64,000 nt of DNA from Pirellulaceae bacterium (GTDB taxonomy: Bacteria; Planctomycetota; Planctomycetia; Pirellulales; Pirellulaceae). Shown here piece by piece: positions 9,069-18,049 of the stretch. The stretch spans positions 61,056-125,055 of the forward strand of contig JAHDXO010000011.1 of assembly GCA_023382975.1 (NCBI GenBank), written 5' to 3'. The translations under genes and the position numbers were made by a program. Below the pieces are notes generated by a model. The model did no database searches. It had not been told where the DNA came from and was given only the letters and a program-made list of their open reading frames with translations. Each line of letters starts with the position of its first letter. Positions within the stretch are counted from its first letter, which is position 1.

Positions 9069-10619
9069 ATGGCTGCGTCGAACGTCCGCGACGTCATCCG
9101 GCTGCATGCAAACGATAACATCGGGGTAGCGCTGCGCGATCTGGCGAGCGGCACCGAAGCAACGCTCGACGGCGCGACGCTGCGAGTGGCGGAACCGGTT
9201 CGTCTGGGACACAAGATCGCGTTGGTCCCCATCGACGCCGGGGAACGCGTGCGCAAGTACGGTCAGACGATCGGCGTGACCACCGGGCATGTGGAGCCGG
9301 GCCAGTGGGTCCACAGCCACAACCTGACCATCGGCGACTTGGACCTGGACTATGCCCCAGCCAGCGAGACGCCGCCGCCGTGTGCGCCGCTGGCGGGCCG
9401 GACGTTTCAGGGCTACCGCCGGCCGACGGGTCGAGTCGGCACGCGGAACTATCTGGCGGTGATCTCGACGGTCAACTGCTCGGCGTCGGTCAGTCGCTAC
9501 GTCGCACGCCGCTTCGACGCGGAATCCCTGGCTGGCTTTCCCAACGTCGACGGAGTGATCGCATTCACGCACACGTCCGGATGCGGCATGCCGTACGGCA
9601 CGCTGGCCCACGAGATGCTGGACCGAGTGCTGGGTGGGATCGCCCGCCATCCGAATATCGGCGGCTACGTGCTGATCGGACTGGGTTGCGAGCAAGCGAC
9701 GATCGGGCACTTGCTGAGCAGCCAGCGGCTGGTGCAGATCGACGGCTCGGCCTCCTCCCACGCGGGGCCGCCCGTCTTCTCGATGCAGGACATGGGGGGC
9801 ACGGTCAAGACGGTCGAGGCGGCGGTGCGGGCGGTGGCCGAACTGTTGCCCAGGGTCAACCAGGCGCGGCGCGAAACGGTGCCGGCCAGCGAACTGATGC
9901 TCGGTCTGGAATGCGGCGGCTCGGACGGCAACTCGGGAATCACCGCCAACCCGGCCTTGGGCGTGGCAGCCGACATGTTGGTGGCCTGCGGCGGCACGGC
10001 GATCCTGTCGGAGACTCCCGAGATCTACGGCGCCGAGCATCTGCTGACCCGCCGCGCCGTCTCGGTCGAAGTCGCCGAAAAGCTGGCCGAACGAATCCGC
10101 TGGTGGAAGTGGTACACGGGGCTGTTCGGTGCCGAACTGGACAACAATCCGTCGATCGGCAACAAGGAGGGCGGGCTGACCACCATCGCCGAGAAATCGC
10201 TGGGAGCCGTGGCCAAAGGCGGCTCGACGGCCTTGGTCGATGTCTACCAGTACGCCCAGCCGGTCACCGCGCGGGGACTGGTGTTCATGGACACGCCCGG
10301 CTACGATCCGCCGAGTGTCACGGGGATGGTGGCTGGCGGAGCCAACGTCGTCGTCTTCACGACCGGCCGCGGCAGTTGTTTCGGATGCAAGCCGACGCCT
10401 TCGATCAAGGTGGCAACCAACACGCCGATGTTCGATCGGATGGCGGACGACATGGACGTCAACGCCGGCGAGATTCTGCAAGGCCGCGAGTTGGCCGAGG
10501 TGGGACGGGAGATCTTCGACGAGATCCTGGCGGTGGCTAGCGGCAAGCGGACCAAGAGCGAACAACACGGAATCGGCGACGAAGAATTCATCCCCTGGAC
10601 CGTCGGCCCAATGCTGTAG
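9069..10619 (+). CDS. UxaA family hydrolase (altronate/galactarate dehydratase type)
   Basis: This 516-residue protein has the full two-part layout of the family. Residues 1-90 are a SAF-like domain (VIRLHANDNIGVALRDL ... GHKIALVPI ... VHSHNL). The main dehydratase domain follows, with GYRRPTGRVGTRNYLAV at about 115, HTSGCGMPYG at about 175, GLGCEQ at about 205 and LECGGSDGNSG at about 282. Near the C-terminus GRGSCFGCKPTPSIKVATN supplies further iron-ligand cysteines. The family removes water from altronate, galactarate or related sugar acids, linking uronic-acid breakdown to central metabolism. The ATG at 9069 follows GAAGGGG and is preferred over an upstream in-frame TTG. The substrate is not fixed by the sequence. 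Confidence 0.85.
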   Translation: MAASNVRDVIRLHANDNIGVALRDLASGTEATLDGATLRVAEPVRLGHKIALVPIDAGERVRKYGQTIGVTTGHVEPGQWVHSHNLTIGDLDLDYAPASETPPPCAPLAGRTFQGYRRPTGRVGTRNYLAVISTVNCSASVSRYVARRFDAESLAGFPNVDGVIAFTHTSGCGMPYGTLAHEMLDRVLGGIARHPNIGGYVLIGLGCEQATIGHLLSSQRLVQIDGSASSHAGPPVFSMQDMGGTVKTVEAAVRAVAELLPRVNQARRETVPASELMLGLECGGSDGNSGITANPALGVAADMLVACGGTAILSETPEIYGAEHLLTRRAVSVEVAEKLAERIRWWKWYTGLFGAELDNNPSIGNKEGGLTTIAEKSLGAVAKGGSTALVDVYQYAQPVTARGLVFMDTPGYDPPSVTGMVAGGANVVVFTTGRGSCFGCKPTPSIKVATNTPMFDRMADDMDVNAGEILQGRELAEVGREIFDEILAVASGKRTKSEQHGIGDEEFIPWTVGPML

Positions 10620-10634
10620 CCCCGGCGAGCGAGC

Positions 10635-11375
10635 ATGAACACCGAGCCCCGAACGTTGGTCGTCATCGCCACGTACAACGAGATCGACAACCTGCCGCGT
10701 CTGACGGACGAGGTGTTGCAGCACGCGCCGCAGTCGCACGTCTTGGTGATCGACGACGGGTCGCCCGACGGAACGGGGCAGTGGTGCGACGAGCGGGCCG
10801 CGCAGGACGACCGTTTCCACGTGATCCACCGCGCCTCGAAACTGGGGCTGGGCACCGCGACGGTCGCCGGACTGCGGTACGCGATCGAGCACGGCTTCGA
10901 CTATGCCCTGGTCATGGACGCCGACTTCAGCCATCCACCGCGGTACATCCCCTCGCTCTTGGCCGGCATGGCGCGGGATGCGCGCGGCGACGGAGCCGAC
11001 GTGATGGTCGGTTCCCGCTATGTGCCAGGCGGGCGCATCGAGGGCTGGCCGTGGTACCGGCACTGGATGAGCCGGGGGGTGAATCGGTACGCCCGTTGGA
11101 TGCTGGGGCTGCGGACACGCGATTGCAGCGGCGCCTTTCGCTGCTACCGCACCGAACAACTGCGGCAGATCGACCTGTCGCAATTGCGGTCGCGTGGCTA
11201 TTCTTATGTCGAAGAACTGCTGTGGATGCTGAAGCGGTCCGGCGCCCGCATCGGCGAGACGCCCATCGTGTTCGTCGACCGGCAGCTCGGCAGGACCAAG
11301 ATCAACGGCCGCGAGGCGGTCGCGGCACTTTGGATCCTGTTCCGCTTGGGAATCCGGAATTACTTGGGTCTTTGA
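10635..11375 (+). CDS. Polyprenol monophosphomannose synthase-like glycosyltransferase (GT2, DPM1 type)
   Basis: This 246-residue soluble GT2 enzyme has VIATYNEIDNLPRL at the N-terminus, VIDDGSPDGTGQW for the nucleotide site, and MDADFSHPPRYIP for the metal and acceptor site. GSRYVPGGRIEGWP and the DCSGAFRCYR motif are typical of DPM1 proteins. The family makes mannosyl- or glucosyl-phospho-polyprenol from GDP/UDP-sugar at the inner face of the membrane. It has no membrane helices, unlike longer relatives. It lies 15 nt after the UxaA gene and 19 nt before a GT4 gene, so it probably shares a transcript with them. The donor sugar is unknown. Confidence 0.85.
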   Translation: MNTEPRTLVVIATYNEIDNLPRLTDEVLQHAPQSHVLVIDDGSPDGTGQWCDERAAQDDRFHVIHRASKLGLGTATVAGLRYAIEHGFDYALVMDADFSHPPRYIPSLLAGMARDARGDGADVMVGSRYVPGGRIEGWPWYRHWMSRGVNRYARWMLGLRTRDCSGAFRCYRTEQLRQIDLSQLRSRGYSYVEELLWMLKRSGARIGETPIVFVDRQLGRTKINGREAVAALWILFRLGIRNYLGL

Positions 11376-11394
11376 ACTGTTGCTTGGCGGCCTC

Positions 11395-12495
11395 ATGACG
11401 AAGCGCATCTTGTTGATTGTTCCGACCCTCGACCGCTGCGGAGCGGAAAAGCAGTTGACGCTGTTGGCCTGCGGCTTGCCGCGGGACCGCTTCGAGACGC
11501 ACGTCTGCGTGCTCACTCGCGACGGCCCGCTGCGGTCGGTGCTGGACGAAGCCGGCATCCCGGTGACCGAGATCGGCAAGTCGTGGAAGATCGACCCCCT
11601 GGCCTACTGGCGGCTGTGCCGGTACATCCGTCGGCTGCAACCCGACCTGGTCCACACTTGGCTGTTTGCGGCCAATGCCTACGGTCGACAGGCCGCCTTG
11701 CGGGCCGGGGTCAAGCACGTCCTGGCCGGCGAACGCTGCGCCGATCCGTGGAAACGCTGGCACGAGCTGACGATCGACCGCTGGCTGGCGCGTCGCACCG
11801 ACCGTTTGGTAACCAACAGCCGCGGCGTCGTGGAGTTCTACGGCCAGCACGGCTTTCCGGCGGACAAGTTCACCATCATTCCGAACGCCGTGCAGCCGGC
11901 TGCTCCGTCGTCGGTAACTCGCGGCGAACTGCTGGCCGAACTGGGGCTGCCGCCCGAGTCGCGTCTGATTGGAGCCGTCAACCGGCTGTGGCCGCAGAAA
12001 CGCGTCAAGGATCTGATCTGGGCCGCGGACCTGCTGAAGGTCGTCCGAAGCGATACGCACCTGTTGATCGTTGGCGACGGCCCGCTGCGCTGGCGGCTCG
12101 AACGGTATCGCGACCAAGTGCAGACGGCTGACTGCGTGCATTTCCTGGGCGAGCGGAGCGATGTGCCGCGACTGATGCCGCACTTCGATTGCCTGTGGCT
12201 GGGCAGCGAGTACGAAGGCCAGTCGAACGCCGTCCTAGAGGCCATGGCGGCCGGCGTACCCGTCGTCGCCACCGAGATCGCGGGCAACCAGGATCTCGTC
12301 GTCCACGGCGAGACCGGCTTCCTGGTTCCTGTCGGCGACCGCGCCGGATTTGCTCGTTGGACGCATCGCCTGCTCGACGATCCCGCGATGGCCCAACGCT
12401 GCGGCCAAGCCGCCGTCGCGCGGGTTCGCGACGAATTCTCGCTCGAAAGAATGATCCAGCGGCACGTGGCGCTGTACGAGGAAATTCTGGCCTGA
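11395..12495 (+). CDS. Glycosyltransferase family 4 (GT-B fold)
   Basis: This 366-residue enzyme starts at the ATG at 11395; a TTG at 11380 would add five residues. The N-terminal Rossmann half begins LLIVPTLDRCGAEKQLTLL, the usual acceptor-side glycine region. The C-terminal half carries GAVNRLWPQKRVKDLI, LLIVGDGPLRWRLER, FLGERSDVPRLM and EGQSNAVLEAMAAGVPVVAT. The last holds the E-x7-E donor motif of GT4. Such enzymes build cell-surface polysaccharide or glycolipid chains. It sits between a DPM1-like enzyme and a TPR-methyltransferase. Confidence 0.88.
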   Translation: MTKRILLIVPTLDRCGAEKQLTLLACGLPRDRFETHVCVLTRDGPLRSVLDEAGIPVTEIGKSWKIDPLAYWRLCRYIRRLQPDLVHTWLFAANAYGRQAALRAGVKHVLAGERCADPWKRWHELTIDRWLARRTDRLVTNSRGVVEFYGQHGFPADKFTIIPNAVQPAAPSSVTRGELLAELGLPPESRLIGAVNRLWPQKRVKDLIWAADLLKVVRSDTHLLIVGDGPLRWRLERYRDQVQTADCVHFLGERSDVPRLMPHFDCLWLGSEYEGQSNAVLEAMAAGVPVVATEIAGNQDLVVHGETGFLVPVGDRAGFARWTHRLLDDPAMAQRCGQAAVARVRDEFSLERMIQRHVALYEEILA

Positions 12496-12563
12496 CCTCC
12501 GAAGATCCGGTCATCCGTGGTCCATGCATGACCCGGGGCCTGGCCCGAATTCGGAAACCTTGC

Positions 12564-12579
12564 AAGGAGCGACGCCATT
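12564..12579 (+). promoter_or_regulatory. Ribosome binding site that points to an ATT start codon
   Basis: AAGGAG at 12564-12569 is a near-perfect Shine-Dalgarno sequence. Seven bases later, at 12577, the in-frame codon is ATT; no ATG, GTG or TTG lies in that frame between the upstream stop (TGA at 12529) and 12652. The only ATG nearby (12524) is in another frame and precedes the site. Confidence 0.6.
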
Positions 12580-13926
12580 TCGAAATCCAAACGTCCTCAA
12601 CCCAAGCGGCGGCGAAAGCCTGACTGCGCCGCTGGTACCCTGGACTCCGCGGTGCAACTTGCCCAGGGAGGCCGGCTGGACGAGGCCATCCGCGTCTGCC
12701 GCCAAGTGGTCAGCCAGAATCCCCAGTGGGCTCGGGCAGCCCATCTGCTCGGACTGCTGACAGCGCGGGCCGGAGACGCGGAAGCAGCCGAGCGAGCGCT
12801 GCGGGAAGCGGTTCGCCTGGATCCGGATCAGGCGGCTGCCTGGAACGATCTGGGCAACGTACTCAGTGACCGGAATCGGTTGGATGACGCCGCCGTTGCG
12901 TATCGCCGCGCGATCGAGATCGACCCGCAACACGCCGCAGCACACAACAACCTGGGCATCGTGTACAAGCAGCAGGGCCGGATCGACGACGCGCTGGACG
13001 CCTTCCAGCGCGCGGTCGACCTGCGCCCCGATTACGCCGATGCCTGGTTGAACATGGGGCGGCTTTGCAGGCGGTCCGGACGTTACGATCAGGCGGCCGC
13101 GGCGTTCGAGCAAGTGCTGCGGCTGGAACCGACGCGCAGCGAGGCACACAAGGATCTGTGCGGCACATGGCGAGCGGCGGGGCGCATCGACGAGGCCCGC
13201 GCGGCGCTGGACCGCTGGCTGCAGGCCGAGCCGGATCATCCCGTGGCGAAACACCTGCGGGCTGCCCTGGCCGGCGGAGCCGAGACGCCCGCGCGAGCCA
13301 GCGACCTGTATGTCCGACAGGTGTTCGATCAATTCGCCGATCGCTTTGACGACGAACTGGCCGAATTGCACTACCAAGGCCCCGAGTTGATCGCGGCGGC
13401 GCTGGCCAGGCACCTGGATGCACCCGATGCCCGCCTGGACATTCTGGACGCCGGTTGCGGAACGGGCCTGTGCGGCCCGGTTCTCCGCCCGTACGCCCGG
13501 CGTTTGACCGGCGTGGATCTTTCGCCGCAGATGCTCGAACGGGCCCGCGAGAGGGCGATCTACGACGACTTGGAGACCGCCGAGTTGACAGCGTATCTGG
13601 ATGCGCATCCGGGAACGTGGGATCTGATCGTCGCTTGCGACACGTTGAACTACTTCGGCGACCTGGGGCCAGTCTTGAGCGCCGCATCCCGTGCTCTCAA
13701 GCCGACGGGACGGTTGGTGTTTACGCTCGAACACGAACTCGAACCCGACGCGCCGGGATTTGTGCTCCATCCCAGCGGCCGATACGGCCATCAGACGGGC
13801 TATGTCCAACGGATGCTTGCCGCTGCAGATCTGCGCGTCATGACCATTCAGGATGCCACGCTTCGCACCGAGGCCGGTCAACCGGTCAGCGGCCTGCTAT
13901 GCATTGCCGAGCAGTCCAAGGGGTAG
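12577..13926 (+). CDS. TPR-repeat protein with C-terminal SAM-dependent methyltransferase
   Basis: The protein is about 449 residues if it starts at ATT 12577 (424 from GTG 12652). Residues about 5-15 are very basic (KSKRPQPKRRRK). Four to five TPR units follow to about residue 235, for example GRLDEAIRVCRQVVSQNPQW and AHNNLGIVYKQQGRIDDALD. Residues about 240-449 are a class I methyltransferase with ILDAGCGTGLCGPVL (SAM loop), LTGVDLSPQMLERAR, and LIVACDTLNYFGDL. The TPR-methyltransferase layout is known from planctomycetes and proteobacteria, and the substrate is unknown. The GTG at 12652 would remove the basic tail and the first half of TPR 1 and has no Shine-Dalgarno sequence. The ATT start is an inference from the ribosome site and the domain edge. 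Confidence 0.8.
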   Translation: MSKSKRPQPKRRRKPDCAAGTLDSAVQLAQGGRLDEAIRVCRQVVSQNPQWARAAHLLGLLTARAGDAEAAERALREAVRLDPDQAAAWNDLGNVLSDRNRLDDAAVAYRRAIEIDPQHAAAHNNLGIVYKQQGRIDDALDAFQRAVDLRPDYADAWLNMGRLCRRSGRYDQAAAAFEQVLRLEPTRSEAHKDLCGTWRAAGRIDEARAALDRWLQAEPDHPVAKHLRAALAGGAETPARASDLYVRQVFDQFADRFDDELAELHYQGPELIAAALARHLDAPDARLDILDAGCGTGLCGPVLRPYARRLTGVDLSPQMLERARERAIYDDLETAELTAYLDAHPGTWDLIVACDTLNYFGDLGPVLSAASRALKPTGRLVFTLEHELEPDAPGFVLHPSGRYGHQTGYVQRMLAAADLRVMTIQDATLRTEAGQPVSGLLCIAEQSKG

Positions 13927-14004
13927 GGAGTCGTTTTCGGGCAACGGCCGTCGGGTATGGTACATTGAGTACTGACGCAAACCGCAGACGAGGAAGGGGA
14001 CAGC

Positions 14005-14256
14005 ATGTCGCAGATTTTGCTTTCGATTCCCGACGAGTCGCTCGCCGCGCTCCATGTCTCGCCATCGCAAGCGGGCGACGAGCTACGGATGCTGGCGGCT
14101 GTGAAGCTGTTTGAGATGAAGCGTCTCTCTTCGGGGGCGGCAGCCAGATTGGCGGGCATTCCCCGGACGCTGTTCCTGCAGCGATTGGCCGACTACGGCG
14201 TGCCCAGCTTCGACATGAGTGAAGACGAATTCCAGCGGGAGACGCGGCTTGTCTGA
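14005..14256 (+). CDS. UPF0175 family antitoxin
   Basis: This 83-residue protein matches the UPF0175 pattern. A short beta start (ILLSIPDESLAALHVSP) is followed by AVKLFEMKRLSSGAAARLAGI with a helix-turn-helix, and then a C-terminal tail (PSFDMSEDEFQRE). The family pairs with DUF3368 PIN-like toxins; the antitoxin binds DNA and the toxin. GAGGAAGGGG precedes the start at about 13990. Its stop overlaps the TTG start of a DUF3368-type gene, the normal arrangement. That toxin is broken here, so the antitoxin now stands alone. The sequence before it (13929-13943) repeats, inverted, at 42271-42285. Confidence 0.85.
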   Translation: MSQILLSIPDESLAALHVSPSQAGDELRMLAAVKLFEMKRLSSGAAARLAGIPRTLFLQRLADYGVPSFDMSEDEFQRETRLV

Positions 14257-14675
14257 ACTCATCTGCGACACGACCGTTGTCCAGTATCTGCACCAGCTTC
14301 ACCTGCTCCAAATTCTGCCCGCGCTGGGATCGCCGATCGTGTTGCCTGAAGCGGTCGTCGCGGAATTGCATCTGGGCCGCGAGCGAGGTATCGATCTGCC
14401 TGATCTCGGTACTCTGGCTTGGTGAACGATTCGCAGTTTCGTTTCGAAGCCGACCTTGAGTCATGTCGCCGACCTGGGGCCGGGCGAATGCGAAGTTTGA
14501 AACCCCGGACCGGGCCAGACCACTGATGCTGCCACCCCGCCACGCGGGAATTCGGCTGCTGCTGGTTGTGGACACGACGCCCCGAATCCGCCGCGCGTAC
14601 GCTGCGGACGAACGGGATCGTTCACAAGGAGGCGAGCACGGCAATCTGCGGCAGATTGGCGGTCTTCGGTAGGTG
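14249..14675 (+). pseudogene. Decayed DUF3368 (PIN-like) toxin
   Basis: TTG at 14249 overlaps the antitoxin stop and opens LSELICDTTVVQYLHQLHLL, the usual DUF3368 start with its catalytic Asp. SPIVLPEAVVAEL continues the fold. A TGA at 14423 follows LGTLAW, yet the same frame goes on with TIRSFVSKP and VADLGPGECEV, the expected middle of the family. A second TGA lies at 14498. The last third is readable only in a shifted frame (RLLLVVDTTPRIRRAYAADE, about 14550-14610). With two stops and at least one frameshift, the gene is dead. Intact family members are about 150-160 residues. The stretch 14676-14767 before the methyltransferase shows nothing else. Confidence 0.75.
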
Positions 14676-14767
14676 TTTTCCCCGTCCACGAAGGGCGTTA
14701 CAATGGCCGGACGGCCATCGAAGAGCGATGGCGTGTATCAGAGTCATCTCGCTGGAATAGGGAATCC

Positions 14768-17398
14768 GTGGACGCGGCATCGATCAGACCATATCTGCTG
14801 AATTGCGGATATCGACCGGCGTTGATTCGGTCCGATTTTGCGTTCGGCGATGGGCAGACCGCGGGCCTCGTCGCATTTGCTTATCCGCCGGCTGACGCCC
14901 GCTCGGCCTGCGTTGCCGTACTCGACGGCTGCGAGGACTCTCGCGAGACGGTGCTGGCCTGCCAGGGACTGGGGACGCCGGTTGTTTTCGTCTGCGAGCG
15001 GGAAAGCTTGCACTGGTGGAGTCAGAGTGCCACCGGTCCGCGTCCGATCCAGAGGATTGCGGCCCCCGATGTGCCGCGATTCTTCCAGAAACACGGCGCG
15101 GACTTTCGGCCGGATCGGGTGTATCGAGCGAAGACGTGGGCGCGATTCGACAAGGAGTTTCAACTTTCGTTCGTCGATCGGGGCCTGATGCCGCTGATCG
15201 AAGGTCAAATTGGACGAGCCCTGCAGGATCTGATCGAACGTAACGTGGCGGCCTTGAAATCCAACCTGCGGTGGAAGAGCATCGACAGTCAACAAGGACA
15301 GTGGTTGCTGCAAACCGTTTTCGGGCTTGTGTCGGCAAAGATCCTGCGAGACAAAAACGTGCCGACGTTCCACGGTTTGGAACTGGTGGACGTCGACGAC
15401 GTGTTCACCCGACTTGCCCAGCACTACAACGTCGCATCCGTTCCGATCCTTGACCAGCGACAGCGTGACGCTCTGGCGGAGACGGCTCAGGAGATTCGCC
15501 GGTTCAGCCATCTTGGCATGGCCACAACAGAGTCGCTGGCCTACGTGTACGAGAACGCGCTGATCTCGAAGGAGATCCGGACCGAACTCGGAATCCACAG
15601 CACACCGCCTTATCTGGTCGACTACATCGTCGGTAAGTTGGGACGATGGATCGAGCGCATGGCCGTGGATGAACGTCAAGTGTTCGAGCCGGCTTGCGGC
15701 CACGCTGGTTTTTTGGTGGCGGCCATGAGGCTGCTGACGGAACTCTTGCCGCCCGACCGCGCAACCCCCGCGAACCGCCGGAACTATCTGCGAAAACGAG
15801 TGCATGGCTGCGAAATCGATCCCTTCGCTCTGGACATCGCGAGGCTTTCTCTAACGTTGGCCGATATTCCGAATCCCAACGGTTGGGACTTGGTATCCGG
15901 CGACATGTTTCTGGGCGATCTGTTGGAACGTCAGTCTCGCAAGGCAACCATCCTGCTGGCCAATCCGCCGTTTGAGAAGTTCGACCAGAAGGAGTTGGAC
16001 GGATACCGGAAAGCGGGTATTGAGCCGAGATATCTCAACAAGACAGCGGAGATGCTGGGGCGAACTTTGCCGCAACTCCCTGCCGGAGCCGTGTTCGGCA
16101 TCGTGGCCCCTGAGAGCTTGCTACACAACAAGAACTCGCAGAACATCAGGGAGATCTTGCTGCGGGATTTTGAGATCAGCGAAATCTGTTCATTTCCGGA
16201 CAAGGTCTTCACGTTTTCGGACGTGGAATCGGCCGTGATTCTGGGACGTCGACGGACGGCAGCGAAGGAACGCCGGCCCAGCACGAGTTTCCGGCGTGTA
16301 CGCGAGCGGGATATCGAGCGGTTCCGATTGGACTACCACTGCACGGTCCGACGCGACGTGGACCAGTCGCGATTCAGCGCGGCTCGCCATCTCGACCTGC
16401 GGGTGCCCGAATTAGAGGACGTCTGGGAATGGTGCCGTCAACAAGGCTGCTCAAAGCTCGGAATGGTAGCGGACGTGGGGCTCGGCCTGATCTATCTCGG
16501 ACGCGACTTACCCCCAGGAGCGAGAACGTACTCCGCTGATCGCTTCCCAGGAGCGGTGCGCGGCTTCGTTCACTTTGACTGCGAGTACCTCCACGAGACA
16601 CCCACTGCCTATTGGCTCAATCTAAGCGACGATGTATTGCTTCGCAGCCGTGCGGGCACAACCACCGGCATACCGCAAGTCCTGCTCAACTACGCCCGTG
16701 TCAGCCGTGGACCGTGGCGACTCAAAGCATTGATCGATAGGGAAGGGCATGCAGTGAGCAGCAACTTCATTGTGATTCGGCCGACCGCTTCTGCGTGGCC
16801 CCTGGAGTTCCTTTGGGCTGTAATGAACTCGCCAATCGCAAATGGCTTCGCATACTGCCACCTGGGCAAACGACACAACATCGTCAATACGATCCGCGAG
16901 ATCCCGGTTCCCCAAGCCGCCTCCGACGCCATTGCCCAAATCGAACGAGCGGCTCGCGCGTACTTAGCTGCTGTCACTTCCCTTGACGGCCCTGACGGGC
17001 AGATTGCGCCGGACACAACCCGTGATCTGCTGTTTCGCGTGGACGCCGAGGTGCTTCGTCTTTACCACTTGCCGCCATTCCTGGAACGCGAACTCTTGGA
17101 CTTGTTTGCCGGCTGGCCGCGCGTCGGCGTGCCGTTCCCTCTCGATCGTTTCTTCCCCCCGCACTTCAAAGATCGTCTGCCGCTGCATGATCTGATCGAT
17201 ATCACTCAGGACTGGCCCAAGACGAATCGCCGCCGGGACGAACTGATTGAAAAGAAAATCCACCGGTCGATTGCCCCCGAGGAGAAGACAGAATTGAGCC
17301 GGCTACAAGAACTGGCTGACCTGCGCGTTCGGCTGGTGGCGCCACTGCCGTTGCATGAACTGGAACCAACGCAGGAACTCGAAGCTGAGGCATCGTGA
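14768..17398 (+). CDS. N6-adenine DNA methyltransferase of a restriction-modification-like module
   Basis: The 876-residue protein starts at GTG 14768. Residues about 1-110 are an N-terminal domain I cannot name. A helical region follows to about 270. The gamma-class methyltransferase core carries FEPACGHAGFLVAA (SAM motif, about 306), VHGCEIDPFALDIA (about 342), and the catalytic ILLANPPFEKF (NPPF, about 399). FGIVAPESLLHNK follows. The C-terminal half (about 500-870) resembles the target-recognition and helical parts of type IIG or PglX-like enzymes. No PD-(D/E)xK nuclease motif is evident. The stop overlaps the start of an HNH nuclease gene, so modification and cutting are probably split between the two. 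The target sequence is unknown. Confidence 0.85.
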   Translation: MDAASIRPYLLNCGYRPALIRSDFAFGDGQTAGLVAFAYPPADARSACVAVLDGCEDSRETVLACQGLGTPVVFVCERESLHWWSQSATGPRPIQRIAAPDVPRFFQKHGADFRPDRVYRAKTWARFDKEFQLSFVDRGLMPLIEGQIGRALQDLIERNVAALKSNLRWKSIDSQQGQWLLQTVFGLVSAKILRDKNVPTFHGLELVDVDDVFTRLAQHYNVASVPILDQRQRDALAETAQEIRRFSHLGMATTESLAYVYENALISKEIRTELGIHSTPPYLVDYIVGKLGRWIERMAVDERQVFEPACGHAGFLVAAMRLLTELLPPDRATPANRRNYLRKRVHGCEIDPFALDIARLSLTLADIPNPNGWDLVSGDMFLGDLLERQSRKATILLANPPFEKFDQKELDGYRKAGIEPRYLNKTAEMLGRTLPQLPAGAVFGIVAPESLLHNKNSQNIREILLRDFEISEICSFPDKVFTFSDVESAVILGRRRTAAKERRPSTSFRRVRERDIERFRLDYHCTVRRDVDQSRFSAARHLDLRVPELEDVWEWCRQQGCSKLGMVADVGLGLIYLGRDLPPGARTYSADRFPGAVRGFVHFDCEYLHETPTAYWLNLSDDVLLRSRAGTTTGIPQVLLNYARVSRGPWRLKALIDREGHAVSSNFIVIRPTASAWPLEFLWAVMNSPIANGFAYCHLGKRHNIVNTIREIPVPQAASDAIAQIERAARAYLAAVTSLDGPDGQIAPDTTRDLLFRVDAEVLRLYHLPPFLERELLDLFAGWPRVGVPFPLDRFFPPHFKDRLPLHDLIDITQDWPKTNRRRDELIEKKIHRSIAPEEKTELSRLQELADLRVRLVAPLPLHELEPTQELEAEAS

Positions 17399-18006
17399 TG
17401 GAGCGGGTAACCGTCTTCGACTACCCAACGACCGCCCATGTGCGCCGGCACGGACCGTTCGGCTACCAGGACTACGCGTCCTATCGCGACTGGCTGCGCG
17501 ATGAGTTCGAGTTTCGCTGTGTCTATTGCCTGAAGCGGGAGGTGTGGGGAGAACGGACGGCGGCCTACCATCTCGACCATTTCGTTCCTCAAGCCCATGA
17601 CGCGACGAAAACGTTGGACTACGACAATCTTGTCTACGTGTGTGCGAGCTGCAATGCGCTGAAGGCGGATCTCCTGATTCCGGATCCATGCCGAATTGCC
17701 TACGGTCACTGTATCCGCGTGAACGACGACGGTACGATCGACGCGCTGAACGAGGAAGGAGAGAGGCTGGTCGACAAATTGCGATTGGACAGTCCGGACC
17801 GCACGCGTTTCCGGCGGTGGATCTTGGACAACCTGCGGTCATTGGTCCGCAACACCGAACGGGCGTTGCTTGTCAGTTGGACTCGCTATCCCGAAGACCT
17901 GCCCGACTTGAGACGCAAACACGAGCCCGGAAACAGCCGCCCCGCAGGACGCGAGCAGTGCTGCTTCGCCCGCCGCGAACGCGGCGAGTTGCCGGATACC
18001 TATTAG
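17398..18006 (+). CDS. HNH endonuclease paired with the adenine methyltransferase
   Basis: This 202-residue protein starts at an ATG whose A is the last base of the methyltransferase stop codon. It has CVYCLKREVWGE, YHLDHFVPQAHD and LVYVCASCNALKAD between residues about 40 and 90, giving two CxxC zinc pairs and the DH-N-H catalytic set. Residues 100-165 are helical and charged. The final 25 residues are low-complexity and Arg-rich. The translational coupling with the methyltransferase suggests that this is the cutting subunit of a restriction-modification or similar defence pair. It could instead be an accessory nuclease. Confidence 0.85.
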   Translation: MERVTVFDYPTTAHVRRHGPFGYQDYASYRDWLRDEFEFRCVYCLKREVWGERTAAYHLDHFVPQAHDATKTLDYDNLVYVCASCNALKADLLIPDPCRIAYGHCIRVNDDGTIDALNEEGERLVDKLRLDSPDRTRFRRWILDNLRSLVRNTERALLVSWTRYPEDLPDLRRKHEPGNSRPAGREQCCFARRERGELPDTY

Positions 18007-18049
18007 ATGCACAGCGTTCGCCTCGACGTTGCCGCCGGTTAGCGAGGGA

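Noticed and set aside
8721..11579. Minus-strand open frame of about 950 codons
   Set aside because: It is antisense to the UxaA, GT2 and GT4 genes, which show full family motifs; no domain can be read in it.
14423..14425. TGA in the DUF3368 toxin as a second selenocysteine codon
   Set aside because: The family has no Cys or Sec at this place, no hairpin follows, and another stop plus a frameshift occur downstream. Decay explains it better.
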